Source: Actinoplanes solisilvae (GTDB lineage: Bacteria; Actinomycetota; Actinomycetes; Mycobacteriales; Micromonosporaceae). Taken from it: DNA of 64,000 nucleotides. Numbering within the stretch: the first letter of the stretch is position 1; the number at the start of each line of letters is the position of its first letter. Positions 41,144 through 49,273 of this stretch are shown in pieces. The DNA lies in contig NZ_RJAC01000002.1 of the NCBI RefSeq assembly GCF_003999975.1, forward strand, positions 372,001-436,000. Direction: 5' to 3'. The notes under the pieces are model-generated. The model saw only the letters and a program-made list of their open reading frames with translations, had not been told where the DNA came from and ran no database searches. The position numbers and the translations under genes were made by a program.

Positions 41144-42955
41144 ATGACCGACATCGAGAACAACGCACCCGCACTGGTACCAGTAACCAACCGCGCACCG
41201 GTCCGCCCGGACAGCCCCACCTTTGCCGAGCTGGGTGTCCGCGCCGAGACCGTGGAAGCGCTGGCCAAGGCCGGCATCACGCACGCCTTCGCCATCCAGG
41301 AGTACGCGCTGCCGATCGCCATGCGCGGCACCGACCTGATCGGCCAGGCGCCGACCGGCACCGGCAAGACCCTCGGCTTCGGCCTGCCCATGCTCGAGCG
41401 CGTCACCGCCCCATCCGAAGGCGCCGACGGCCGCCCACAGGCGCTCATCGTCGTCCCCACCCGTGAGCTGGGGCTCCAGGTGGCCCGTGACCTCGCCGCG
41501 GCCGGCAGCACCCGCGGCATCCGCGTCCTGCCGATCTACGGCGGGGTGGCGTACGAGCCTCAGGTCGACGTTCTGAAGAAGGGCGTCGAGATCCTGGTCG
41601 GCACGCCCGGCCGCCTGCTCGACCTGGCCAAGCAGAAGCAGCTCAAGCTCGACTCGGTCAAGACGCTGGTGCTCGACGAGGCCGACCGCATGCTCGACCT
41701 GGGCTTCCTCGAGGACGTCGAGAAGATCCTCGCGATGATCCCGGCCGAGCGTCAGACGATGCTCTTCTCGGCGACCATGCCCGACCCGATCGTCGCCCTG
41801 TCCCGGCGATTCCTGCGGCACCCGGTGACGATCCACGCCGGCCACACCGCCGAGAGCGGCCCGTCGCCGCTGACCAAGCAGGTCGTCTACCGCACGCACC
41901 CGCTCAACAAGGTCGAGATGGTCGCGCGCATCCTGCAGGCCCGCGACCGCGGCCTCACGATGATCTTCACGCGGACCAAGCGCGCTGCCGACCGGCTCGC
42001 CGAAGACCTCGACTTCCGGGGCTTCGCCGTCGCCGCCGTGCACGGCGACCTCGGCCAGGGCGCCCGCGAGCGGGCCCTGCGCGCGTTCCGCAGCGGCAAG
42101 ATCGACGTGCTGGTCGCGACCGACGTCGCCGCCCGCGGTCTGGACGTCTCCGGCGTCACGCACGTGATCAACTACGACTGCCCGGAAGACCCCGAGACCT
42201 ACACGCACCGCATCGGCCGCACCGGCCGGGCGGGCGCGACCGGTGTCGCGGTGACCTTCGTCGACTGGGAGGACATGCCCCGCTGGGTCCTCATCGACAA
42301 GTCGATGGGCCTGAGCATGCCGCAGCCCCCGGAGACCTACCACACGAGCCCCGCGCTCTACAGCGACCTGGACATCCCCAGCGACGTGTCGAGCACGCTG
42401 CCGACCGCCGACCGCAACCGGGTCGGGCTGGCCGCCGAGATCGAGGAAGACCTCGGTGGCGGACGTCGTCGCCGCGAGCCCGCCGGACGTGGCGGACGCA
42501 CTGGTGGACGGCCGCCCCGCGGTGGTTCGCGCGGTGGCTCCGACAGCGGCCCCGCCAACGCCGGCCCGGCCGCCGACGAGACCGAGGCGGGCGAACGGCC
42601 CAAGCGGCAGCGGCGCCGGCGCCGGGTCGACGAGCCCGCCACCGCCGAGGGCGCGGTCGTCACCGACGACGCCACCCCGGCCGTGACCGGCTCCGAGGAC
42701 GACGTCGCGCCCGCCCCGCGTACGCGGTCTCGCCGTCGCGTGGCCACGCCGGAGCTCTCCGAGGCCACCGACGAGACCGAACCCGCCGCGGAAAGCGACG
42801 AGGCCGGCGACGATTCGGACGACCGGCCCCGTCGCCGTCGTCGTCGCGGCGGCCGCGGCAACCGTGGAGCCGGCGGATCGGGTGCGTCCTCGGACGACGC
42901 CGCGCCCGCCGAGATGACCGGCGGCTCGGAAGCCGGCGTCGGCACCACCGCCTGA
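41144..42955 (+). CDS. DEAD-box ATP-dependent RNA helicase
   Basis: A 603-residue RNA helicase. RecA-like domain 1 contains the Q-motif region (FAIQEYALP), Walker A APTGTGKT, PTREL, the DEAD box in LVLDEADRMLD and SATMP. Domain 2 contains DVAARGLDVS and HRIGRTGRAG. The last ~150 residues are an Arg/Gly-rich and acidic tail (GRRRREPAGRGGRTGG) for RNA binding. It belongs to the RhlE/CsdA-like class. Usual roles are ribosome assembly, cold adaptation or mRNA decay. Confidence 0.94.
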   Translation: MTDIENNAPALVPVTNRAPVRPDSPTFAELGVRAETVEALAKAGITHAFAIQEYALPIAMRGTDLIGQAPTGTGKTLGFGLPMLERVTAPSEGADGRPQALIVVPTRELGLQVARDLAAAGSTRGIRVLPIYGGVAYEPQVDVLKKGVEILVGTPGRLLDLAKQKQLKLDSVKTLVLDEADRMLDLGFLEDVEKILAMIPAERQTMLFSATMPDPIVALSRRFLRHPVTIHAGHTAESGPSPLTKQVVYRTHPLNKVEMVARILQARDRGLTMIFTRTKRAADRLAEDLDFRGFAVAAVHGDLGQGARERALRAFRSGKIDVLVATDVAARGLDVSGVTHVINYDCPEDPETYTHRIGRTGRAGATGVAVTFVDWEDMPRWVLIDKSMGLSMPQPPETYHTSPALYSDLDIPSDVSSTLPTADRNRVGLAAEIEEDLGGGRRRREPAGRGGRTGGRPPRGGSRGGSDSGPANAGPAADETEAGERPKRQRRRRRVDEPATAEGAVVTDDATPAVTGSEDDVAPAPRTRSRRRVATPELSEATDETEPAAESDEAGDDSDDRPRRRRRRGGRGNRGAGGSGASSDDAAPAEMTGGSEAGVGTTA

Positions 42956-42970
42956 CGACCCGTACGCGGA

Positions 42971-43002
42971 AAGCCCCTTGATCCCCACGGGTCGAGGGGC
43001 TT
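42971..43002 (+). terminator. Terminator after the helicase gene
   Basis: AAGCCCCTTGA and TCGAGGGGCTT pair at 10 of 11 positions around a 10-base loop, 15 bases after the stop. The hairpin faces the convergent DUF2470 gene and could work both ways. Confidence 0.75.
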
Positions 43003-43010
43003 CACTCTGC

Positions 43011-43050
43011 TCAGTGGCGGGGCTCGACGTTCAGTGGCGGGGCTCGAGGT
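43011..43050. repeat. 20-bp tandem duplication spanning the DUF2470 stop codon
   Basis: TCAGTGGCGGGGCTCGACGT (43011-43030) is followed at once by TCAGTGGCGGGGCTCGAGGT (43031-43050), 19 of 20 identical. The second copy encodes the last residues and stop of the DUF2470 protein; the first is an echo beyond the stop with its own stop in a shifted frame. It is a recent slip duplication. Confidence 0.85.
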
Positions 43051-43330
43051 TCAGGGCCGCGCAGGCGTCGTGATACATGCGGACGGCCTCGGCCCGCACC
43101 TGACGACGCTCGGTGAGCCGCTCGGAGAAGGGCACCCGCACCGGCACCTCGATGCCGTCGACGACCGCCTTGAACTCCATCGCGTCGGCGTCCAGGCCCG
43201 ACACGCGAGCCGCCGTCGCCGTCGGAATGCCACCGAGAGCCCGCACGATCAGCACGTTGTCGTCGGCGTGGTCGTCGTTCATGTGCCGGGCGATCTGGTT
43301 GACCACCTCGGGCGGGAACGGATCGGTCAT
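43031..43330 (-). CDS. DUF2470 protein (heme-utilisation partner)
   Basis: A 99-residue protein matching DUF2470, the domain found at the C-terminus of HugZ-type heme-degrading enzymes, with HMNDDHADDNVLIVRAL and GIEVPVRVPFSERL visible. It is encoded five bases downstream of heme oxygenase, so the two form an operon. The likely role is heme handling or assistance to the oxygenase, by context. Confidence 0.92.
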   Translation of the reverse strand: MTDPFPPEVVNQIARHMNDDHADDNVLIVRALGGIPTATAARVSGLDADAMEFKAVVDGIEVPVRVPFSERLTERRQVRAEAVRMYHDACAALNLEPRH

Positions 43331-43335
43331 CGTCG

Positions 43336-43995
43336 TCAGCTCCAGCGGCTCAGCAGCTCGTCGAGGACGGCGATGTTCAGCCGGTACGCCTCGGCGACCT
43401 CACGGATGAACTCGTCCTGCTCGGCGAGGGACCAGGGCGCGGCATCGAGCAGGGCACGGTAATGGGTCTTGAAGGACATCGGGTCGACGCCGTTGAAGAT
43501 GAAGAAGCGGTGGCCGTCGGCGGCGGGCAGGTTGTAGGACTGGGCGATCGCCGGACCGAGGTATTGCCCGCCGGAGAGGTCGCCGATGTAGCGCGTGTAT
43601 TGGTGGGCGACGAAACCGGTGGCCGCGCGGTGGGCGACGTCGCGCAGCCGCGTGCAGTAGACGGTGGTGGCGGGCAGGGCGAAAAGATGGTCGGCCCACC
43701 TCGGCCCGTACAGGAAACGCAGGTCGGCCTCGAGGGACGGGAGCCGGCGCAGCTCGGGGAACAGGAACGTGGCGACCACCGGGTCGTCGGCCATCGAGGT
43801 GGCGGCCGACTCGAGAGCCTCGTACATGAACCAATGCTGCGCGGTCAGGTCGGCGTAGGCCTCCCACGGGAGGTGGCCGCCCGAGACAGCGTCGAGGAAG
43901 CCACTGCGCTGGGCCGCGTCGTGCGCCCCGACCGTGTTGCGGCGCACACGGACGGAAAGCCGGTCAGCCCCCGGCGGGTCGGCCATCAACGGCAT
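43336..43995 (-). CDS. Heme oxygenase (biliverdin-producing)
   Basis: A 219-residue heme oxygenase that opens heme to biliverdin, iron and CO, so recovering iron. The proximal histidine lies in TVGAHDAAQRSGF near the N-terminus, and the distal-helix motif is YIGDLSGGQYLG. The ATG at 43995 has GAGG about ten bases before it; a TTG at 44001 and an ATG at 43986 are in frame. It is followed by DUF2470. I see no iron-box palindrome upstream. This HO belongs to the HemO/HmuO-type alpha-helical family. Confidence 0.94.
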   Translation of the reverse strand: MPLMADPPGADRLSVRVRRNTVGAHDAAQRSGFLDAVSGGHLPWEAYADLTAQHWFMYEALESAATSMADDPVVATFLFPELRRLPSLEADLRFLYGPRWADHLFALPATTVYCTRLRDVAHRAATGFVAHQYTRYIGDLSGGQYLGPAIAQSYNLPAADGHRFFIFNGVDPMSFKTHYRALLDAAPWSLAEQDEFIREVAEAYRLNIAVLDELLSRWS

Positions 43996-44118
43996 CGGCA
44001 AGGCACCTCGCTTCCGGGCCCATCAGCCTATCCAAAGATCGACTCGGCACCGACGTCGCCTGGGCGCGGGGATCTTACGCCGAAATCGTTTCCGGAAGAC
44101 ACGCGGCAGAATAGAGGG

Positions 44119-45291
44119 ATGCCACAACCGCTCGACGAAGCCCTGACCGAGGTTCGCGATCTGCTGCTCGCCCCCGATTTGACCCGTGCCGTCGCGGCCG
44201 GCCGCCGGCGCGGCCTCACCCCGTCGGTGACCAGGGCCGAGCTGCGGCCGGTGACGCTCAAGGGCGGCGCCCGGCTGCAGATCGTGACCGACGACGGCTC
44301 GCGGCCGTTCACGCGCAACGTGGCGCCTGGCGACGAGGCCTCGGCCGCGATCGACGAACTGCTGGCCGAGCCGTTCGGCAACTGGCACGTCGAGACGTCG
44401 TCGGTGACCTTGCAGCTGCGGGTCACCAAGAAGGGTGACGCCCAGGTGCACCGGGCGTCTGTTTCCGCTGCGCCGGCTTCCACAGGGGCGGCTTCCACAG
44501 CGTCGGCTTCCACTGCGCAAGATCACGACCGGCAGAAGCAGTGGCTGCTCGATCCGGGCGACCCGCTGTTCCAGGTCATCGGAGGCAACGCGGCCAAGCG
44601 GCGCCAAATCGACGCGTTCCTGCGGGCGCTGGCCGCCACCCTGCCCGACGAGCTGCCGTCCCCGCTGCGCGTGGTCGACCTGGGCTGCGGAAACGCGTAC
44701 CTGACCTTCGCCGCCTACCGCTACCTGGCCGGGCGTGGCGTTCAGGTGCAGGTCGTCGGGGTCGACGTGCGAGAAGACCAGCGCGTACGCAACACCGCCG
44801 TCGCGGCCTCCCTGGGCTGCGCCGACGACGTGACCTTCGTGGCCGGGACGATCGAGGAGGCGGCTCTGCCGTTCGAACCCGATCTGGTGCTCGCGCTGCA
44901 CGCCTGCGACACCGCCACCGACCAGGCGCTGGCCCGCGCGGTCGGCTGGAAGGCGCAGTGGACGCTGGCCGCGCCGTGCTGCCACCACGACATCGCGGCC
45001 CAGCTCAAGGGCCGTCCCGCCCCGGCGCCGTTCGGCGAGCTGACCCGGCACGCCATCATGCGCGAGCGCTTCGCCGACGTGCTCACCGACTCGTTGCGGG
45101 CCGCGCTGCTGCGTCTCAACGGCTACAAGGTCGAGGTCGTCGAGTTCATCGACTCGGCCCACACCCCGCGCAACCTGCTGCTGCGCGCCCGCCGCACCGA
45201 CGCCGCTCCCACCGCGGCCCAGCAGTCCGAATACGAGGCCCTGACGTCGCAGTGGGGCGTTACCCCGGCCCTGGAGAAGATGCTCCCGTAG
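44119..45291 (+). CDS. SAM-dependent methyltransferase (METTL25/GSTCD-type domain)
   Basis: A 390-residue protein. The N-terminal ~115 residues (RAVAAGRRRGLTPSVTR) precede an Ala/Ser/Thr linker. The C-terminal methyltransferase domain has motif I VVDLGCGNAYLTFAAY, then the diagnostic ALHACDTATDQALA and APCCHHDI, typical of the methyltransferase-32 family. AGAGGG precedes the ATG at 44119; the frame also continues far upstream, but that stretch is antisense to heme oxygenase. The target is unknown. Confidence 0.88.
   Translation: MPQPLDEALTEVRDLLLAPDLTRAVAAGRRRGLTPSVTRAELRPVTLKGGARLQIVTDDGSRPFTRNVAPGDEASAAIDELLAEPFGNWHVETSSVTLQLRVTKKGDAQVHRASVSAAPASTGAASTASASTAQDHDRQKQWLLDPGDPLFQVIGGNAAKRRQIDAFLRALAATLPDELPSPLRVVDLGCGNAYLTFAAYRYLAGRGVQVQVVGVDVREDQRVRNTAVAASLGCADDVTFVAGTIEEAALPFEPDLVLALHACDTATDQALARAVGWKAQWTLAAPCCHHDIAAQLKGRPAPAPFGELTRHAIMRERFADVLTDSLRAALLRLNGYKVEVVEFIDSAHTPRNLLLRARRTDAAPTAAQQSEYEALTSQWGVTPALEKMLP
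44474..44518. repeat. Three 15-bp in-frame repeats in the methyltransferase linker
   Basis: CGGCTTCCACAGGGG, CGGCTTCCACAGCGT and CGGCTTCCACTGCGC lie head to tail at 44474, 44489 and 44504, encoding the linker PASTGAASTASASTA. The unit is a multiple of three, so copy number can change without a frameshift. Confidence 0.8.
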
Positions 45292-45293
45292 CT

Positions 45294-46298
45294 CTAGTCG
45301 ATCTTCAGGGTCCAGGAAGCGGTGTGGACCTGACCGGCCACCTGGAAGTCGAAGAACATCCGGTAGCTGCCGCTGCTCGGCGCGGTCAGCCAGAACTTCA
45401 CCCGGCCGTCGACGAGGAGCGGTTCCGGGTGGACGTGCACATAGGCGAGATCGCCTTCGCGCATGACGACGAGGTGGCCGAACGCGCCCAGGTAGGGGTC
45501 GAGGCGGGCCGCCGCGCCACCGGGGCCGGTGACCTGCATCAGGAGCGGCTGCGTGGCCTGCGTGTTCGGGGTGCCCTCGTACGAGACCGCGAAGCCGTCA
45601 GCATTATCGGTGCGCGCCGGCGCGGGAAGTGCCTGCGGCGCGTAGTTGCCCGCCACGGTCAGGTCGCCGCCCAGGGTGGTGGCGATCTGCTGCCCGCCGA
45701 CGATCGCCGTGAAGTCGGCGATCATCCGGTAGCTGCCCGGCTCGGCGAGCGTCAGGTCGATTCCCCAGGTGCCGTCCGAGGCCATGGTCGGGTGCAGGTG
45801 CTGGAAGCCGGTCAGGTCGCGACGCACGACGACCAGGTGCAGGGGCTTGTCGTGCACGGTCGCGTAGGTCGTGACCGGCGCGCCGCCCGCCCCCTTGACG
45901 CGGAAGGCGAGCCGCTGCGCCTTGCCCGCCGTGAAGGTCGTCGTCTCGGGCACCAGCGTCAGCCCGCCCGAGCTGAGTGACAGGCCGCCCACGGCCGCGC
46001 CCATCGGCGTCGTGACGGCGGCCTGGCTCACCGTGCCGTCCGAGTTGTGCGCGTGCGGCTGGCTCTCGTCCATGACCATGCCGGGCATGGCCGCCCCGCT
46101 CGACGTGGGCGCGGGTGGCGCCGACGCCGAGGCGGTGGAGTTGTTCAACCGGCCCAGCCCGTAACCCGCGAAGAGCACGACGATGAGCACCGCCCCGAAC
46201 GCGGCCAGCCGGAACCCGGCCCGCTCACCCACCGGTGTCTCGGCGCCGATCCCGACCGGGGCGTCGGCGTCGTTCTCGGCCGGTGGGTGATCAGGCAT
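45294..46298 (-). CDS. Membrane-anchored extracellular protein of the copper operon
   Basis: A 334-residue protein. One N-terminal membrane helix (about residues 30-48) is followed by a Ser/Ala/Pro linker with Met and His (GAAMPGMVMDESQPHAHN), a plausible metal-binding patch. A two-part beta-rich extracellular domain contains HLVVVRRDLTGFQHLHPTM and VVMREGDLAYVHVHPEP, both His-rich. It is the third gene of csoR-copZ and overlaps copZ by eight bases. Likely role: copper binding or sensing at the cell surface, by context and composition. Confidence 0.83.
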   Translation of the reverse strand: MPDHPPAENDADAPVGIGAETPVGERAGFRLAAFGAVLIVVLFAGYGLGRLNNSTASASAPPAPTSSGAAMPGMVMDESQPHAHNSDGTVSQAAVTTPMGAAVGGLSLSSGGLTLVPETTTFTAGKAQRLAFRVKGAGGAPVTTYATVHDKPLHLVVVRRDLTGFQHLHPTMASDGTWGIDLTLAEPGSYRMIADFTAIVGGQQIATTLGGDLTVAGNYAPQALPAPARTDNADGFAVSYEGTPNTQATQPLLMQVTGPGGAAARLDPYLGAFGHLVVMREGDLAYVHVHPEPLLVDGRVKFWLTAPSSGSYRMFFDFQVAGQVHTASWTLKID

Positions 46299-46503
46299 TC
46301 GCGAGCTCGTAGCCGGCCTCGTCGACCGCGGCGCGCACGACGTCGTCGGTGAGCGGGGCTTCGCTGGTCACGGTCACCGCGCCGGACGCGAGGTCGATCT
46401 GCACGTCGGCCACGCCCGGCAGCGTGGACAGTTCCCCGGTCACCGCTTGCACGCAGTGTCCGCAGGTCATGCCGGTCACGGTGTAGGTGCTGGTCACAGC
46501 CAT
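46291..46503 (-). CDS. CopZ-like heavy-metal-associated chaperone
   Basis: A 70-residue HMA-domain protein with the metal motif MTCGHC (GMTCGHCVQAV) that binds Cu(I) and hands it on to a P-type ATPase or sensor. It ends in GYELANA. It lies between csoR (34 bases upstream) and the membrane protein (eight-base overlap). No copA ATPase is present in the window. Confidence 0.93.
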   Translation of the reverse strand: MAVTSTYTVTGMTCGHCVQAVTGELSTLPGVADVQIDLASGAVTVTSEAPLTDDVVRAAVDEAGYELANA

Positions 46504-46537
46504 GTCAGAAAGCCTTTCGGAAACGAGTCTCGCAGCG

Positions 46538-46843
46538 TCAGGAACGAACGAGCCGGGCGATCGCGTCGGACGCCTCTTTGACCTTGGCACTGGGGTCACC
46601 GGCGCGGGCCGCGTCGACGACGCAGTGGGCCAGGTGATCTTCGAGCAGGCCGACCGCCACCGCCTGGAGGGCGCTCTTGGCCGCCGAGATCTGCGTCAGC
46701 ACGTCGATGCAGTAGGTGTCTTCGTCGACCATGCGCTGGAGCCCGCGGATCTGGCCCTCGATGCGCCGGAGGCGACCGAGCAGAGCGGCCTTGTCTCCCG
46801 AATAGCCATGCGGACCGTGCTGCGGTGTCGACTCATCGGACAT
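46538..46843 (-). CDS. csoR: CsoR-family copper-sensing repressor
   Basis: A 101-residue all-helical repressor of the CsoR/RcnR family. The copper ligands are present: Cys in DTYCIDVLTQ, and His and Cys in LEDHLAHCVVD, the Cys-His-Cys set. The leading helix is GRLRRIEGQIRGLQRM. It sits first in the operon, just downstream of an operator-like site, so it probably represses itself, copZ and the third gene until Cu(I) binds. Confidence 0.93.
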   Translation of the reverse strand: MSDESTPQHGPHGYSGDKAALLGRLRRIEGQIRGLQRMVDEDTYCIDVLTQISAAKSALQAVAVGLLEDHLAHCVVDAARAGDPSAKVKEASDAIARLVRS

Positions 46844-46852
46844 GACGCCAGC

Positions 46853-46869
46853 ATACCCCCTACCCGTAT
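46853..46869. promoter_or_regulatory. CsoR-type operator
   Basis: ATACCCCCTACCCGTAT is a pseudo-palindrome (ATAC...GTAT) with a C-tract on the top strand, the G-tract form that CsoR proteins favour. It lies nine bases upstream of the csoR start. Confidence 0.65.
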
Positions 46870-46893
46870 GGGCCGATGTCGTGGCTCGGGCGC

Positions 46894-49089
46894 TCAGCCC
46901 GCCACCGCCAGGGCCAGCGGCAGCACCCCCTCGGCGCCCGCTTTGCGCAGCGCGCGGCCGGCCAACGTCATCGTCCAGCCGGAATCGACCAGGTCGTCGA
47001 CGAGCAGGACCGGGCCTGACAGCCCGGGTAGTTCGGCGGCGACCGCGGCGGGAACGGTGAACGCGTCGTGCAGCGCCCGCACGCGCTGGGCGCTGTTGCC
47101 CCGGGCGCCGGCCTCAGCGGAGGGCGTCACCTCGACCGTGCCGAGCAGCGGCAGCCGGCCGACCTTCGCGATGTGACCGGCCAGGGAGCCGATCAGCTCG
47201 GGATGGCGGGTCGACGAGAGCGCGACGACGGCCGCGGGGCGCAGTGCCCACGCGTCCTCACCGTGCGCCCAGTCTTTGAGGATCTCGACCACGGCACCGG
47301 CCAGGTCGTCGGAGATCGGCACGTCGGGCGACTCGGGACTGACGAGACCGCGCAACCGGCTGCCCCAGCCCAGGTCGGAGAGCCGGCCGACGGCCCGCCC
47401 CGGCTCGATCTGCTCGCTCGCCGCGATCTTGCCCTTTAGGCTGACGCCGACGGCGGCCAGGCCGGTGGGCCACATCTTCTTCGGGGCGATCACGACGCCC
47501 GGGTGGCCCAGGAACGCGTCGGCCGCGGCCAGCGCGGCGGTGGACACCTCGGCGTCGAACTGTGGCCCGGCACAGTTGTCGCATCGGCCGCAGGGCGCAG
47601 CCTCGGGATCGTCGAGGCAGCGGCGGAGGTATTCCATGCGGCAGCCGGTCGTCGACGCGTATTCGATCATCGTCTTCTGCTCGGCGTCGCGGGCCTCGGC
47701 GACCCGGCGCAGGCGGGCGGCGTCGTAGGTCCACGGCTCCCCCGTCGCCAGCCAGCCGCCGCGCGTGCGCCGGACGGCACCGTCCACATCGAGCACCTTG
47801 AGCATCATCTCGAGGCGGTTGCGGCGCAGGTCGACCAGCGGCTCGAGGGCCTGGGTGGAGGTCGGCCGCTCGGGCCAGAGAGTGGCCAGCACGGAGCGCA
47901 CCTGCTCTTCCGGCGGGAAGGCGAGCGAGGCGAAATAGCGCCAGATAGCCGCGTCTTCACGGCCGGGCAGGAGCACCACCTCGGCGTGCTCGACGGCGCG
48001 GCCGGCCCGGCCGACCTGCTGGTAATAGGCGATCGGGGAGGGCGGGGCGCCCAGGTGCACGACGAAGCCGAGGTCGGGCTTGTCGAAGCCCATGCCGAGC
48101 GCGGAGGTGGCGACCAGGGCCTTGATCTTGTTGTCGAGCAGATCTTGCTCGGCCGCCCGGCGCTCGGCGTCGTCGACCTGGCCCGTGTAGGACGCGACCG
48201 GGAAGCCGCGAGAACGCAGGAAGTCGGCGGTCTCGGTGGCGGCGGCGACGGTGAGCGTGTAGATGATGCCGGAGCCGGGCAGCTGCTCGAGGTGGTCGGC
48301 CAGCCAGGCCAGCCGGTGCGCCGGGTTGGGCAGGTCGAGCACGGCCAGCCGCAGCGAGTCGCGCTCGAGCGGGCCGCGCAGCACCAGCGCGTCACCCAGC
48401 TGGTCGGCGACGTCAGCGGTCACGCGGGCGTTGGCAGTCGCGGTGGTGGCGAGCACGGGGGTGCGCCCCGGAAGCCCGGCCAGGAAGGTGCGCAGCCGCC
48501 GGTAGTCGGGGCGGAAGTCGTGACCCCAATCGGAGACGCAATGGGCCTCGTCGACCACGAGCAGGCCGGTCTCGGCGGCCAGGCCGGGCAGAACGTTGTC
48601 GCGGAAGTCGGGGTTGTTGAGCCGCTCGGGGCTGATCAACAGGACGTCGACCTCGCCGGCGCGGATCTCTCCCTCGATCTCGGACCACTCGTCGAGGTTG
48701 GCGGAATTGATCGTGCGGGCCCGGATGCCGGCGCGGGCGGCGGCGTCGACCTGGTTGCGCATGAGGGCGAGCAGCGGGGAGACGATGACGGTCGGCCCGG
48801 CCGGGGCGCCGCCCAGGGACGGGGTAGCGCCCTCGCGGAGCAGGGCGGTCGCCACGAAATAGACGGCCGACTTGCCCCACCCGGTGCGCTGCACGCAGAG
48901 CACGCGACGACGGTCGACGGTGAGCGCCTCGATGGCCCGCCACTGATCTTCACGGAGCACCGCGTGGTCGCCGGCGAGGCGGCGCAGCACCGCCTCGGCC
49001 CGCTCGCGCACCGCGGCACGATCGGCCGCGGTGGCACGATCGGCGGTGGCTCGCTCGGCTGGGACGGGGGCTGGCGTCGTCTCGGTCAC
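46894..49089 (-). CDS. recQ: RecQ-type DNA helicase fused to a phosphoribosyltransferase-like domain
   Basis: A 731-residue protein. The helicase core shows RTGWGKSAVYF (motif I), VVDEAHCVSDWGHDFRPDY (DEAH) and the RecQ zinc site ending CGRCDNC (about residues 495-507). Instead of the HRDC domain, the C-terminus (about residues 580-731) contains VLLVDDLVDSGWTMTLAG, a classic phosphoribosyl pyrophosphate-binding loop. RecQ-PRTase fusions are known among actinobacteria. The start is GTG 49089. Likely role is DNA repair or unwinding linked to nucleotide metabolism. Confidence 0.93.
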   Translation of the reverse strand: MTETTPAPVPAERATADRATAADRAAVRERAEAVLRRLAGDHAVLREDQWRAIEALTVDRRRVLCVQRTGWGKSAVYFVATALLREGATPSLGGAPAGPTVIVSPLLALMRNQVDAAARAGIRARTINSANLDEWSEIEGEIRAGEVDVLLISPERLNNPDFRDNVLPGLAAETGLLVVDEAHCVSDWGHDFRPDYRRLRTFLAGLPGRTPVLATTATANARVTADVADQLGDALVLRGPLERDSLRLAVLDLPNPAHRLAWLADHLEQLPGSGIIYTLTVAAATETADFLRSRGFPVASYTGQVDDAERRAAEQDLLDNKIKALVATSALGMGFDKPDLGFVVHLGAPPSPIAYYQQVGRAGRAVEHAEVVLLPGREDAAIWRYFASLAFPPEEQVRSVLATLWPERPTSTQALEPLVDLRRNRLEMMLKVLDVDGAVRRTRGGWLATGEPWTYDAARLRRVAEARDAEQKTMIEYASTTGCRMEYLRRCLDDPEAAPCGRCDNCAGPQFDAEVSTAALAAADAFLGHPGVVIAPKKMWPTGLAAVGVSLKGKIAASEQIEPGRAVGRLSDLGWGSRLRGLVSPESPDVPISDDLAGAVVEILKDWAHGEDAWALRPAAVVALSSTRHPELIGSLAGHIAKVGRLPLLGTVEVTPSAEAGARGNSAQRVRALHDAFTVPAAVAAELPGLSGPVLLVDDLVDSGWTMTLAGRALRKAGAEGVLPLALAVAG

Positions 49090-49273
49090 CCGGCATGTCT
49101 ATCAGCCCGGTCCGACAGAACCCGAGTTATCCACAGGCCGCCCGTCGTCCACAGGCAGCGGGAAAGGCTCGCGGCACCGGCTCGAACCCTCGCAGAATCG
49201 GGGGCATGTCGAATACCAATGCCGAAAAGCTGCTGATCCGACCAAATGCCATCGCGTGGTTGCCACAGGTGTT

